Below, one piece after another: positions 11,118-22,425 of a stretch of 64,000 nucleotides of DNA. The notes under the pieces are model-generated. The model had not been told where the DNA came from. It saw only the letters and a list, made by a program, of their open reading frames with translations, and searched no databases. Positions within the stretch are counted from its first letter, which is position 1; each line of letters begins with the position of its first letter. A program made the position numbers and the translations under genes. The stretch comes from Magnolia sinica (taxonomy: Eukaryota; Streptophyta; Magnoliopsida; Magnoliales; Magnoliaceae): NCBI RefSeq assembly GCF_029962835.1, contig NC_080588.1, positions 61,342,001 through 61,406,000 of the forward strand, in the 5' to 3' direction.

Positions 11118-12491
11118 ATAGAGTTGGGCATCGAGTCGAGTCGGACCGAGTTAGGGTTGACCCGACTTGATCTGGTTTTAAAATAGACTTGACTCGAACT
11201 CGACCCGACTTGATACTAAGTCCAACATGCCTGATCGAATCCGAGCTTGGGTCTTGGAATGGACTAATCCGGACCGAGTCCAACCCGGTTAGAGGTACCA
11301 AGTTGGGTCGAGTCGGCACAAACTCGGATTGGGTGCAGCGGGTATCCACGAGTTGAAATCACAACTCAAAACCCAAGTGCACCCACTGGAATTGCAGCCT
11401 TTCCATTAGTTATATGACATCTTAGATCTGAAATCGAATCTGGGCTATATTTTAATCCGAACGGTCCATGTAATGCGGACTCTCATGAAATCACAAGGTA
11501 CAACTTTTCATCATAATGTAAAATTATGGTGGGTCATAGCACAGAGAAATGCAAATCAAGGGAGGAAACTGTTTCAATTTTTCATGGCCCACCAAAATTT
11601 TGAATCAAAGTAAAAATTGGGTAAGGGGGTTTCATGAGGTGTTGCTTCATGTGGACCATTCGGATTTTGGAGTTCTCAAAATAGTTCGCACAAGTTCCGT
11701 GCGAACTGGTGAGTGGTTGAGCACTCGGCTATATATATATATATATATATATGGGAAAATGTTCTATGCCATCGAGCTTATGGGAACTTCCCATGAGGTC
11801 GAGTTGTGTGGGCCCTACCATGATGCGTGTTGAACATCTACCCCATTAGTCAGATCCACCATTCCATGGTGGGCCTCGGGCTTAAAATTCAAGTCAATTT
11901 GTGACTCTTATAGGCCACACCACATACAAAAGTTGAGAAGGGTTATCCTTCCATTAAAACATTCATAATCATTTGTTGGGCCAATCGAAATGTGGTTCAC
12001 AAGTCCAGCCCATCCATTATGTGTGTCCCACTTGGATGAGGGGTCAGACCAAGTTTCAGACACATCCAAATTTCAGGTGGGTCCCACCAAGTGCTTTTAT
12101 ATGTTTTAGGCATGTCTTCACATGATTTTAGATGGTATGGCCCACTTGAGTTCCATATATGCTTGATTTTTGGGATATCCCATAATTTAAAGGGGACCCA
12201 TCAAATGTATGGTGTTAATGTTCGACACACATCATGGAGGGGCCCACACAACTCGAACTCATGGGAAGTTCCCATGAGCTGGACGGCATAAAACCATTTC
12301 CCATACACACACACACACAAGTTAGGTTCCAGATCAAGTCAAGTCAATATCGAATTGAATTTTGGGTCGAGTTGAGTCAAGTTACTGGGTACCCGAACTC
12401 AACTCGCTTTGAGTTTGAATTGGATGAAGTCTACTGGGTTCGAGTATGAACGAGTAGGATGAGTCGAGTCGTCCGGTGCCCAGCTCTACTT
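11118..12491. mobile_element. GACTCG-rich MITE interrupted by another MITE
   Basis: The outer element starts AGAGTTGGGCATCGAGTCG (about 11120) and ends CCGGTGCCCAGCTCT (about 12488), which are inverted repeats. Both halves are dense in GAGTCGAGT and GACTCGAACTCG motifs. The left half covers about 11118-11350 and the right half about 12318-12491. DNA between them includes a second, well-bounded element (separate entry). A relative with the same ends lies at 27936-28258. Confidence 0.55.
11750..12306. mobile_element. Fold-back MITE nested in the GACTCG-rich MITE
   Basis: Terminal inverted repeats of about 85 bp: the left end reads ATGGGAAAATGTTCTATGCC, the right end is the complement of TATGGGAAATGGTTTTATGC. 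Both continue through CATGGGAACTTCCCATGAG, itself a palindrome, and GTTGTGTGGGCCC. It is flanked by an (AT)n run on the left (11731-11751) and a (CA)n run on the right, suggesting insertion in a dinucleotide tract. No coding capacity. Confidence 0.65.
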
Positions 12492-13389
12492 GATGTGTGT
12501 GGAATCTAAGCCGTGCATTAGGGGTGCTGCCTTATGTTTGCTGTCCATTGCAGAACTTGGGCTGATCCAAAACTCTAGTAGGGCACACTGCAACAAACAA
12601 TTCAAAGTGTCTCATAAACCTTTCAAGTTCACGTGGTGTGGCCCACACTAGTTATGTCACCACTAGTTATGTAATGACGTAAGTTTTGGCACGTCCCTTC
12701 ATCTTAGTAGGGCATGTCCTGATTAATAGACTGGATGGAATATAAATAACACGTGGCCACATCTGCTGGACGGTTTAGATGGCACAGATGCATCACAGCT
12801 TTATCGAGTACGCTTGAATGTATGTGACATTCTCTTACATTAAGGTTTACATATTACACGGCAGTGGATCCCACCTCCCAACACCTGCAACGTGTGGAGC
12901 ATCTGAACCTCTCATCGTATAGACCACCATGTGGATGACCTGGCTGAAAATGCAAAGCTGCTCCACTTTCATGAATGAATGGACGGCAAAGAGAAATGGG
13001 ACCATCAATAATCCATACATGGCATGGATGCCTATTTGATTTTTGAGCCATTTAGCATGTGCAATGGAGCTTCTCTGCCTAGTTACAAATATCATTCTCA
13101 GGAATTTCTTGGAGGTTTTCTCAGGTTTTTATAGGAGATCAGGAAAATCTCGTTTTAAAAAAATTAATATTAATTATAGACTGATAAATAGATTTTAAAT
13201 TTTAATATAATTATTAAAAATGGGCAAAAAATTGATATTTTTTATATCAATAAATGGGTAATTTTGTAAAAAAATATTTTGAGAAATGATTTTTTAAAAA
13301 ATCTTTCTAGAGGTGTCAATGGGTCAGGCTAGGACCTGGTGGGCCCTAGTATAGCCATAGTCACTTAAGCCATGGCCTTGCCTGAAGCG
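12492..13389. other. Intergenic DNA without recognised genes
   Basis: No coding match. A small direct repeat of CACTAGTTATGT occurs at about 12646-12672. The stretch 13310-13389 (GGTGTCAATGGGTCAGGC) looks like a fragment of a dispersed small repeat, similar to sequence near 43560-43650. Confidence 0.4.
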
Positions 13390-13852
13390 GATTGCGTACC
13401 GAGTAAACTGTGGGGCCCACCGTGATTTATATATTTTATCCACTCCGTCCATCCATTTTACCAGATAATTTTAATGCTTGAACCCAAAAATGAAGTATAC
13501 ACAAACTTCAAGTGGACCACACTACAGGAAACAGTGTGAATTGAACGTCTACTGTTGAACATTTTCTTGGGGACCACAGAAGTTTTAGATCAAGCTGAAA
13601 TTTTTGTTTTCCATTCATCCATGTCTCTGTGATCTTATGAACAGGTTGGATGACAAATAAACATCACTGTGGGCCCTAGGAAGGTTTCAACAGTGGAAAT
13701 CATTATTTCCACTATTTCCTGTGGTGTGGTCCACTTGATATTCAGATATGCTTCAATTTTTGTTTCGATCTCCAAAAAGATCTTTAAAAATGGATGGACG
13801 GCTTGGATAAACCATATACATTCACGGATCAACAGAGTTTACTCAATACAAT
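13390..13852. mobile_element. Fold-back element of the GGGCCCAC family
   Basis: The left end GAGTAAACTGTGGGGCCCAC faces the right end CAACAGAGTTTACTCAA. The interior shows the usual left half (ATTTTATCCACTCCGTCC) and complementary right half (GGATGGACGGCTTGGATAA). Length is about 460 bp, with no coding sequence. Confidence 0.6.
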
Positions 13853-14362
13853 AAAAGCAAACTGAGTGAGTAGTCAATCTGATTTCGGCCTCGGCCCATT
13901 TACGGGCTTTGCCCTTTGCGGGCCTGTAAAAAGATTTAAATGATCACACGCTTCTATATAGTCAATTTTATTTTATTTTTTTAAATATTGGATATTAGAT
14001 ATCTTGTCATAAATAATCTGGACCGTAGAAACATGCCTAGGATCTGACGAATATCACCTATATGAAAAATGGTAATCACTGACAAGTGCTTTCAAACGGT
14101 CATTCTTGTTAAATAGTGGTGGCCCACTTGATAAGTTGACTGGGCCCAATTCATCATTGACCTTAGTTAAAGCACCCAAGCCCTGGCCTTACTGGGCCTG
14201 CTTATTCTGCCTGCCGGGCCCATTGCCCCGCCCCTAGATATTTATAAAATTTAAATGTAATTGAGAAATGCTTTCAAACTGTCCTTCTTTGTAAATAATG
14301 GTGGCCCACTTGATTATTTGACCGGGCCATTCATCATTAACCTTGATTTAGGTGCCTAAGCC
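13853..14362. repeat. Degenerate direct repeat (about 110 bp, two copies)
   Basis: The block at about 14080-14190 and the block at about 14265-14362 share GTGCTTTCAAACGGTC / ATGCTTTCAAACTGTC, GGTGGCCCACTTGAT and TTCATCATTGACCTT / TTCATCATTAACCTT. A third, more distant copy lies near 48690-48760. No genes are seen in the interval. Confidence 0.45.
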
Positions 14363-14892
14363 CGAAACGGATTGGCTAGTCCCCTTGACACCATCCAATA
14401 GCTGATGGTCTGTACTCTGTGGACCCCATCATGATGTAAGTGTTTCATCCATGCCGTTCATATATTTTTACAGATCATTTTAGGGTATGAGACCAAAAAT
14501 TAGGTATATTCCAATCTCAAGGGGACCACATTACAGAAAAAAGTGTTAAATGAGCTTCGATCATTACAAACATTTTGGGGGCTTTGGATCAAGCTGATTT
14601 TTGTTTTTTCGTTTCATCCGGTCCTGTATGACGTAATCAACATATTGGATGTAAAATAAACACTACAGTGCGCCTTAGGAGGATTTTAATGGTGGATATC
14701 CAATTACTTTTTTTTCATGTGGTGTGGTCCACCTGAAATTTATATCTCCTCATTTTTGGCTTCAAACTATAAAATGATCTGTAAAACTGAATGAACGGAA
14801 TGGATGAAACATATACATCATTTTGGGGCCCACAGAGCACCGACCGTCAGCCACAGGGATGGTGGCAGCGGGAGTAGCCAATCCGTTTCCGC
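14363..14892. mobile_element. Fold-back element of the GGGCCCAC family
   Basis: The left end CGAAACGGATTGGCTAGTCC is the inverted counterpart of the right end GGGAGTAGCCAATCCGTTTC. Next inside are CTGATGGTCTGTACTCTGTG and its partner GCCCACAGAGCACCGACCG. Length about 530 bp. The same GGATTGGCTACTCC end recurs at about 30205, 47035 and 48150. Confidence 0.7.
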
Positions 14893-14924
14893 CATAGCCC
14901 TAGTAGCCAATCCCTTTCCGGACG

Positions 14925-15472
14925 GGGATTAGATACTGAAATATACTGAAGTGACGTCACCAAGTTCTGCGAGACCCACCGTGATATATGTGGTGTATCC
15001 ATACGGTCCTTTCATTTGGAGATATCAATTTATGGCAGGATAAGAAGACTGAGTCAGATAAAAAACTCGAGTGCATCCCACCATATAAAACAGTGGAGAG
15101 AGTAACACCCACCGTTGAAACCTTCCCAAGGTCCACTATGATGTTTATCTGAAATCCAATGTGTTCATAAGTTACGACAGACATGAAATAAGGGAAAAAA
15201 GAAGTTTCAGCTTGATCGAAAACTTTAGTGGCCATTAGAAATTTTTAATGGTGGGAGTCACTCTCTCCACTGTTTTCTGTGGTGGGGTCCACTCGAGTTT
15301 TTGATCTGACTCATTCTTTGTATCATGGTATAAATTGATATATAAAAATGAATGGACGGTGTGGATACAACACATACATCATGGTGGGTCCCACAGAACT
15401 TGATGACGTCACTTCAGTAGCGAGTCTCGCTACTCAACCTGTCAGTAGCTAATCCGCGTCCCCCGTTTCCGT
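14925..15472. mobile_element. Fold-back element with TGACGTCA in its terminal repeats
   Basis: The left arm includes ACTGAAGTGACGTCACCAAG and the right arm CTTGATGACGTCACTTCAGT, an inverted pair, followed inward by GACCCACCGTGATATATGTG and its partner CATACATCATGGTGGGTCCC. Length about 545 bp. TGACGTCA is a bZIP-type palindrome; here it is simply part of the repeat ends. Confidence 0.65.
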
Positions 15473-15477
15473 ATGCA

Positions 15478-16507
15478 ATGGACGCGGATTTCCTGTGAAA
15501 GCCTTTCGCAATCATAAAGTTCCCGCCGTACATCTTTTTTGTAATATCATTTTAGAAAATGTAAGAAAAAATGAGGTGAATCCAAAACTCAAGTGGGCTG
15601 CACGAGATAAAACAGTGTGGATTCAGTGACCACGGCTGGAATATTTTCATGGCCACAAAAATTTAAGTATCAAGATAAATTTTCGTTTTTTCATTTCGTC
15701 CCAGTGGGAGTGACCTCATAAACGGTTTGAATGTCATATAAACATCAAGATGGTGCCCAGGAGGGTTTCAACGGTAGGAAACTCTTTTCGCAGTTTTCAC
15801 TCTCGTGCAGCACACTTGAGTTTTGGATCCACCTCATTTTCAGCCGCATTCCCTAAAGCATCCTCTCAATAGGACGCAGATTTCCTGCGAAAAGCTTTCG
15901 CAGGAAGTTCCTGCACTGGGAACGCAGATGGGGTCCACCGTAATGTTTGTTGGGAATCCACTCCGTCCATCCGTTTTGTGAGATAATTTTAGAAGATTAT
16001 ATTAAAATTGGATAGGATCCAAGACTTAAGTGGGCCGTACTAAAAGAAAAAGTATTTAGGGAAATTCCTACCGTTGAAACCTCCCTGGGTTCGGCAGTGA
16101 TGTTTACATGCCATCCACACCGTTAATAACATCATTCCTACTGGGATGAACTGAAAACACAAACATTATCATGATTCAAAACTTCTATGGCCCCACGAAT
16201 ATTTCAACTGTGGACATTTAATTATCACGTTTTCGGTGCACTTGAGCAGTGGATACGATTCATCTTTGGCCTCATGTACTAAAATGAACTCATAAAATGG
16301 ATGGACGGTGAGGATTTCTCATAAACATCCAAGTGGGCCCCACGTGCGTTCCCAGCGCAGGAACTTCCTGCGAAAGGCTTTCGCAGGAAATCCGCGTCCC
16401 TCTCAATACGGATGGACGGGGTGGATTTCTAACAAACATCACTGTGGTGCCCACCTGGCATCCCAGCGCAGGAACTTCCTGCGAAAGCCTTTGGCAGGAA
16501 ATCCGCT
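15478..16507. mobile_element. Cluster of overlapping fold-back elements with hairpin ends
   Basis: Four copies of an end module occur at about 15480-15525, 15870-15940, 16340-16400 and 16450-16507. Each contains TTTCCTGCGAAA followed by CTTTCGCAGGAA, so each end is itself a hairpin, followed by GTTCCTGC and GGGAACGC. The pair at 15870 and 16400 bounds a clear element of about 530 bp; the outer copies bound partial elements that share these ends. The interiors carry the family halves (CATCCGTTTTGTGAGATAAT and its partners). No coding sequence. Confidence 0.65.
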
Positions 16508-17549
16508 TAGTAGGGATTTATATCTTCAGCATCACTAAAACAGTGTCTCTGCTGACACTGGAGCTTCAGAAGCATCAACCATGGCCGTCGGGTTAGGGTC
16601 CTTCCGCTCTCTCTCTTTCTCCATTCCTATCTATGTTCTGCATCGGTTTCACCAAGAGACGTCCAAATCAGGTCAAGCGTACTTGTTATGGCCAATCTAG
16701 CCAGATCAGACAGGTTTGCTCCTTTCCCAACCATTCAACTGCTACCTTTTGTGATACTCATACCATATCTTAAATCTGTTTCAATTCATGTCTTATTTTC
16801 AGATCCGCCACAAAATGAGAGAGATAATGGTCAAAGGAACCAGTACAGAAGTTCATTCCTGAGGTCGTTGGGAAAGAGATTGGGTAAGCAACCTCAAGTA
16901 TCTACCCACTCCAGAATGTATTTATCCGTAAAGTGAAGATCTTGAAGCCCCAAAATTCGATCTTTGGAAGCTCATGGAGGTAGACTTGCATTTTCGCACC
17001 ACTACCAACACCCAATTTTCTTTATCTGGGAAGTGCCAGATTTTTAACCATTCGAAGAGGCATAATAATAATTTAAAAAAAGAAAAAAAGAAAAAAAGAA
17101 AACAGAGTGCCAGATTCATCCATTCTGTGAATAGCTAAGACTCTAATATTCCTTGGAAGCTCATGTGGGTGCAAGTGCACGTTGAATTTGGACCACTGGT
17201 CCTTACTTTTCTCCTAGCCAAGTGTTTTTCTTGTGCATTTGTGGCCTGTCCACCTGATGGATTGGCTCAATTTTGGGCCAAAGCATGTGCGGCATATGCA
17301 TGTGTTCCTAGAGAAAACCCTCAATTCCCCTTTTAATGGATCTCTGCAACATCTCTTATACCTGATTATCATGAACTTGCCCAATTTTGGACTGGTATCA
17401 TCTTGGGTGGGGCATGTGCATGACATTGGCGTGTGTTCCTAAAGAAAACCCTTGGCCCCCTTAAGTGTATCTTTACAGCCTCTCCTAACCTGGTTATCAT
17501 TAGTGTTTGCAGTATCTGTATCGTTACATGTATCGCTGCCTGGGAATAT

Positions 17550-18000
17550 GAAACATGTATTGATATCGTCGATACCTGAAAATATATTGTTGATTGAGGG
17601 AAATGTTTGGGAAATATGAGGAAAATGGTGGAATTTCTCAATGAAACTTTAGGAGGTGCTAAAACACACATATTTGCATATTTAGAAATCAAATAACTGT
17701 AATAATAATAATTAAAAAAAAAAAAAAAAAAAACCCAACCTAGACGTATACATACTAAGTTTTCCTTTAATGGGGGCCTAAAAGCATGTAACGCTGATTG
17801 AGGCAAACATCGAGTAAAATGGTGGAATTTTCAATGATACTTTAGAAGATGCTAAAATACACATATTTGCATATTTAATAATCAAATAATAGCTAAAAAG
17901 TTGCAAATTTGCATATTTAGGAAACAAATAATAAGTTTCCATTTAATGGGCGCATAAAAACATGTATCATTGATAGGGAAACATGAGGAAAATGGTGGAT
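17550..18000. repeat. Degenerate tandem repeat in the S3a pseudogene intron
   Basis: Two to three degenerate copies of a unit containing GAGGAAAATGGTGGAATTT, ACACATATTTGCATATTTA and TTTAATGGGGGCCTAAAAGC. A complementary copy lies at about 53160-53400 in the intron of RPS15A. It is bordered by TATCGATAC-like runs. Confidence 0.6.
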
Positions 18001-18830
18001 CCATCCATGCATGCACATTCATACATACAAACAATGCATGATCCATCCAACCATCCATGCATGCACATGCATACTTACAAACAATGCATGATCCATCCAA
18101 CCATCCATGCATGCGTACATACATACAATGACAAATACATATTTACAAAAATACATGATCCATCCATTCATGCATGCATTCATAGACACATTTATACATA
18201 CATCCATCCATGCATACACACACACACATACATCCCTGATCCACACACATACATCCCTGATCCATTCATCCATCCATGCATGCATACATATACAAACTTG
18301 CATTTCGTCATACAACCATGAACCCATACAAAAAATTTGAAATGGAATTTCTTTTAATAAACAAAATTTTGATAATATCGATATATACACAAATACATGA
18401 TCCATCCATCCATTCATGCATGCATTCATAGACGCATGTATACATCCATCCATGCGTGCATACACACATTCATCCTTGATCCATTCATCCATCCATGCAT
18501 GCATACATATATAAACTTGCATTTCGTCATACAACCATGAACCCATAAAAAGAATTTGATATGGAATTTCTTTTAATAAACAAAATTTTGACAATATCAA
18601 TATATACACAAATACATGATCCATCCATCCATTCATGCATGCATTCATAGACGCATGTATACATCGATCCATGCGTGCATACACACATTCATCATTGATC
18701 CATTCATCCATCCATGCATGCATACATATATAAACTTGCATTTCGTCATACAACCATGAACCCATAAAAAGAATTTGATATGGAATTTCTTTTAATAAAC
18801 AAAATTTTGGCAATATTGATACATTGGCGA
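18001..18830. repeat. CATCCATGCATGCA-rich tandem repeat, about 218-242-bp unit
   Basis: Begins with short CATCCATGCATGCA arrays, then about three copies of a longer unit starting AAATACATGATCCATCC (about 18149, 18391 and 18609). Each unit carries TTGCATTTCGTCATACAACC and TGGAATTTCTTTTAATAAAC. The second and third units are nearly identical, implying a recent duplication. The long open frames across it are repeat artefacts. Confidence 0.8.
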
Positions 18831-19020
18831 TATAATCAAAATATCACCGATTTATTGGTAATACAAGCGACACTTGGTATTTACATAGTCGAAAACATTT
18901 GTGATATCGATACACTAGTGATATTGATACATTGTCGATATGTCGCGACATATCATCGATACCTGAAATTTCTAATACTACTAGTGTTATTGGTATTGCC
19001 AAGCTGGCAAGTCCAATGAT
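18831..19020. repeat. TATCGATA-type short repeat run
   Basis: A run of GATATCGATAC / ATATTGATACATTG motifs at the 3' side of the CATCCATGCA array. Similar sequence recurs at about 52570-52860 and 53330-53460. Confidence 0.5.
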
Positions 19021-19118
19021 ACTTGAAATTTCTAATACTACTAGTGCTTTTGCAGGTCCACGGCGATTACTCGGAGGATGTGGGAGTGAAGGTGGATAGA
19101 CCGGATGAAGACACTATG

Positions 19119-19216
19119 ATGGAAGGGGAAACGGAAGTAGTTGGAGCCTGATTGAGTTGTTATTGTCATGGAAGGGGAAACAGAAGTAGTTGGAGCTTGA
19201 TTGAGTTGTTATTGTC
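19119..19216 (+). repeat. 49-bp direct duplication at the S3a pseudogene 3' end
   Basis: 19119-19167 is repeated immediately at 19168-19216, both starting ATGGAAGGGGAAAC and ending GAGTTGTTATTGTC, with two substitutions. It duplicates the last codons, the stop and the start of the 3' UTR. Confidence 0.85.
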
Positions 19217-19566
19217 TTGAGTTCTCTCGTCACATTAGTTTTGGTATGTGCCTCATCAGTTTTGGTAATTTTAGATGTTCACAGTTTTAGCATGCCTAAC
19301 CATGTTTTATTTATTTAAATATGGGCTTATTGTAGACCTTATGGGGGTTTGTTTTGTCTTGCTTGCGTTGGGCCATAGTGCAACTTGACAGTGCTATTGT
19401 ACAACCTTGATTGCTTGCTAAATTAACATGGATTTTGTCGTGTGAATGGATGATTCTTTCAATTAATTTTGCAGATGAATGTGGACCATTGAATTGAAAA
19501 TTTTAATGGCTCACACTCAACTAAATCACTCTTGTTGAAACATTTCTTCCATTCTTTCCCCTCTCA

Positions 19567-20141
19567 TGCAGGGACATTTCACACCGGACTCAAGTGGGGT
19601 AGCCTGTGGGATGCGGGGACACACTCAGGGTGGGTGGCCCGTGTGAGGCGGGTGGCTCGTGTGAGGCGGTAACCATGTGATTTCCGGCCCACGAGGGGGG
19701 TTCAGCCGATGTCCTAACCCATGAAATGTGGGGCCTGGGCTACGAGATAAAGGGATTGATTCGCCATGCTTTAACAATTCAAGCTTTTAGAGCAAGTGGT
19801 TAATTGTCTTGCATCAAATTGGTATCAGAGCAGGAGGTCTCGTGTTCGAGACTCCTCACCGGGGGTGATTAATGCAGGGGCATTTCACACCGGGCTCGAG
19901 TGGGGTAGCCTGTGGGATGTGGGGACACACTTGGGGTAGGCAGCCCGTGTGAGGTGGGCCCCACCCGTGAGAAGTAGGTGGCTCGTATGAGGCGGTACCC
20001 ATGTGATTTGGGGCCCACGAGGGGGGTTCGGCCGAGGTCCTAACCCATGAGATTTGGGCTTGGGCTATGAGATAAAGGGATTGATTTGCGATGCTCTAAC
20101 AGTTCGAGCTTTTAGAGCAAGTGGTTAATTGTCTTGCATCA
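19567..20141 (+). mobile_element. TRIM-type miniature LTR retrotransposon (fossil)
   Basis: Two direct terminal repeats, 19567-19816 (250 bp) and 19873-20141 (269 bp), both begin TGCAGG and end TTGCATCA, so they have TG...CA termini. Just inside the first is TGGTATCAGAGC (19820-19831), the usual primer-binding site for initiator methionine tRNA. Flanking 5-bp sequences TCTCA and TCCCA look like a diverged target-site duplication. The internal region is under 60 bp and non-coding, as in TRIM/SMART elements. The two repeats differ at many sites and by an indel, so the insertion is not recent. Structurally it looks whole. Confidence 0.85.
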
Positions 20142-21249
20142 TCCCATGTAACCGTCAAGAGACTGCACTTGGAACCGTCTCTTCTCCTCCTAATTGCCCC
20201 ACCATTTCATTTTATCAATGGATCTCACACTGTCATAGGCTGTTGGATCCTTGAGGTCATGCTTGGAACTATGGATTCCATGCCACACTGCAAAAAAAAG
20301 GAAAAAGGGTTTTCCTTTGATGTGACAAATTTGTCTTTTGTTTGAATAGCAAAAAAAGAGGTTTGTTTGAATCCATCCCGACGTATTGCAATATGATATG
20401 TGGTTATCTCAGCCACTGAAATTGGATTCTTTCCAGTGACTCAAACCAATTATATGATAGGGCTTCCCATAGATGGGAGTGCCCTAAACATCTCCAAGGT
20501 TTAATATTTCTCAAGGCTTTGATCATTCGGATGGTGACTGTCAACTTTTAAATCAAATGATCCAAATTTCAAACAGTTGAAACAGTTGAATTTCAGACAT
20601 TTTATTTGTTGTTTATTCACCACAAATACACATTGGTGAGACACATCGAATAACCGTTTACATCATCGGAAGATGATCCAAATTCAAAGGCTAAAGTCCC
20701 GATGTATTGATTGCAATATGTTGGTATGTATTTGAGGACACATTGCAAAGACAATGTGGATTCTACCAAACAATCATTAAACTTTTCCATAATTTAGATT
20801 TTTGACACAAGGTGAGTGCCTAAGAGAAATATGAGAATTCCACTTACTACTTAAACAAGGATTCAAAATTGAAATCCCTGTTTCGTTAATTCTGGTGGAA
20901 ATTATCATTGGATAATTATTGTTTCTTCTTTCCTTTCTATTGCCTTGGATCTACTTACCCTCCGAGTGAAACAGTGTCAGACTGGGATCGGGCATAGCTT
21001 GGCCCATTGCCACCCTACTTACAAAATCTTGGATCCAAGGGATGGTAAATACAGGGAGACTGTCCAACCAGCGTTTTGGGTGTAGGCTTTCATGCCGTAT
21101 GCTATGGGCTGCATACAGCACTGACGTTGTGTGCTGCATGTAGCCTGCATCATTCCTCACATGTCATTAAAAATGATCCTCACCATAGATTGAGTTAGTT
21201 GAATGTGAGCCATTACAAATTTTATTTTAAATGCCCTTATTCATGGAAG
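20142..21249. other. Intergenic DNA without recognised genes
   Basis: No coding similarity, no clear repeat ends. AT-moderate plant intergenic sequence. Confidence 0.4.
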
Positions 21250-21560
21250 CAGATTGCGTCCTGACCCCGGATGATAATCCATCCAGGGTGGGCTATTTGG
21301 GGCCCACCGTGATGCATGGGTTTTATCCATGCAGTCCATCCGTTTTGCCAGATCATTTTAGGGTATGAACCCCAAAACGAGGCAGATTCAAGGCTTAACT
21401 AGACCATACAGTTGGAATTGAACGCCCACCATTAAAAACTTATTGGGAGCCACAAAAGTTTTGGAATTATGGCAAATAAACATCAAGGTAGCTCACAGGA
21501 AGGTTTCCATTGGGGGTGTCATTATCACCACTACTTCCTATGGCATGGTCCACACTCATT
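21250..21560. mobile_element. Partial fold-back element of the GGGCCCAC family
   Basis: The left end reads TTTGGGGCCCACCGTGATGC, followed by GTTTTATCCATGCAGTCCAT and the middle segment (CACAAAAGTTTTGG, CATGGTCCAC). The right terminal half is lost or replaced after about 21560. Confidence 0.55.
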
Positions 21561-22425
21561 AAGCCTGACCATCCCATTTCGCTTGTAAAACTTGGATGGC
21601 TTGGCATTTATTTTCATTCATCCATTTCATAGCCAAAAGTTAAATGGTCAGCATCATGTAGTCAATACTGATTTGGAATTTGCTCCATCCATTGTGGGTC
21701 CCATTTTTTGGAAGGTGTAGATTTACAAACATTTGTGTTGACTAGTTCGATAAATGAGTTGTTGTTCACCCTGCTTGATAGTGTCCCTCTCTGCATTTAC
21801 AAAGCTACTTTACACATTCACGTGCACACACACCTCATTACAAATTCCGAACTGTCCAAGTGGCAAGCCTTATTTAAAGGTGCGCCATATTCAAAAACCT
21901 TGAATAGATGATCCTCACCGTCTAATTGGTGCCATCAAATGGATGATCAGTGATGCACTCAGCATGCACACAGACATTTTCCAATTTATCTAATTTTGTA
22001 TTTGTGCTCTCCATATTGTTTGGTTTGAAGTTACTGTATATTCTATATACCACCAAAGTGTATTGGTCATTGAAAGGCAAACATCCTACCACTAATGTGG
22101 ATTGGAATCGCTCTTCTGAATTAGCCACAAGTGGGCCAATCAAGAACAGCCCATATCCAAAAAACACTTGCAACAATCTTGACCATTGTATCAAACCAAG
22201 TAATATGTATTGTCTTGCTGTTATAGGTGCCTCTTGTAAGAAGAACTTTATTACAAATGAAAGCCAAATGGAAGATAAGAATTATGTATATTAGATAAAG
22301 AATAATAACTATGGAGCTTTTTGTATACAATTAAAAAAAAGAAGAAATTTTATACATTGAATGTCATGGAAACTATGCAATATGCATAGATGTATAAATA
22401 TTGCACCCGTCTTGCTTCTGCTGCT
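21561..22425. other. Intergenic DNA downstream of the IDM1-like gene
   Basis: No coding match seen. It probably includes the 3' UTR of the minus-strand gene that ends at 22426. No polyadenylation signal could be assigned with confidence. Confidence 0.35.

Larger units (their letters stand above)
16581..19151 (+). pseudogene. RPS3A: 40S ribosomal protein S3a (eS1) pseudogene with retained introns
   Basis: Pieces in order: 16581-16591 (ATG GCC GTC GG, the MAVG start of S3a, followed by a donor-like GTTAGG); 16633-16713 ([18 protein letters not shown], then YGQSSQIRQ); 16803-16979 (IRHKMREIMVKGT, then a shifted frame with VQKFIPEVVGKEI, ATSSIYPLQNVFIRKVKILK and KLMEV-like ends); 19056-19151 ([19 protein letters not shown] through ETEVVGA, stop TGA). 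Introns 16714-16802 and 16980-19055 have GT-AG borders, so it arose by DNA duplication, not retroposition. About half the protein between MAVG and MFCIGF is missing, and the third piece has a deletion and frameshifts. A 49-bp direct duplication covers the 3' end (19119-19216). Not expected to make protein. Confidence 0.85.

Noticed and set aside
12847-13095. 82-codon minus-strand frame
   Set aside because: No recognisable family and no splice context; treated as chance.
18019-18813. 264-codon open frame on the minus strand
   Set aside because: It runs through the CATCCATGCATGCA tandem repeat, so the peptide is a repeated artefact.
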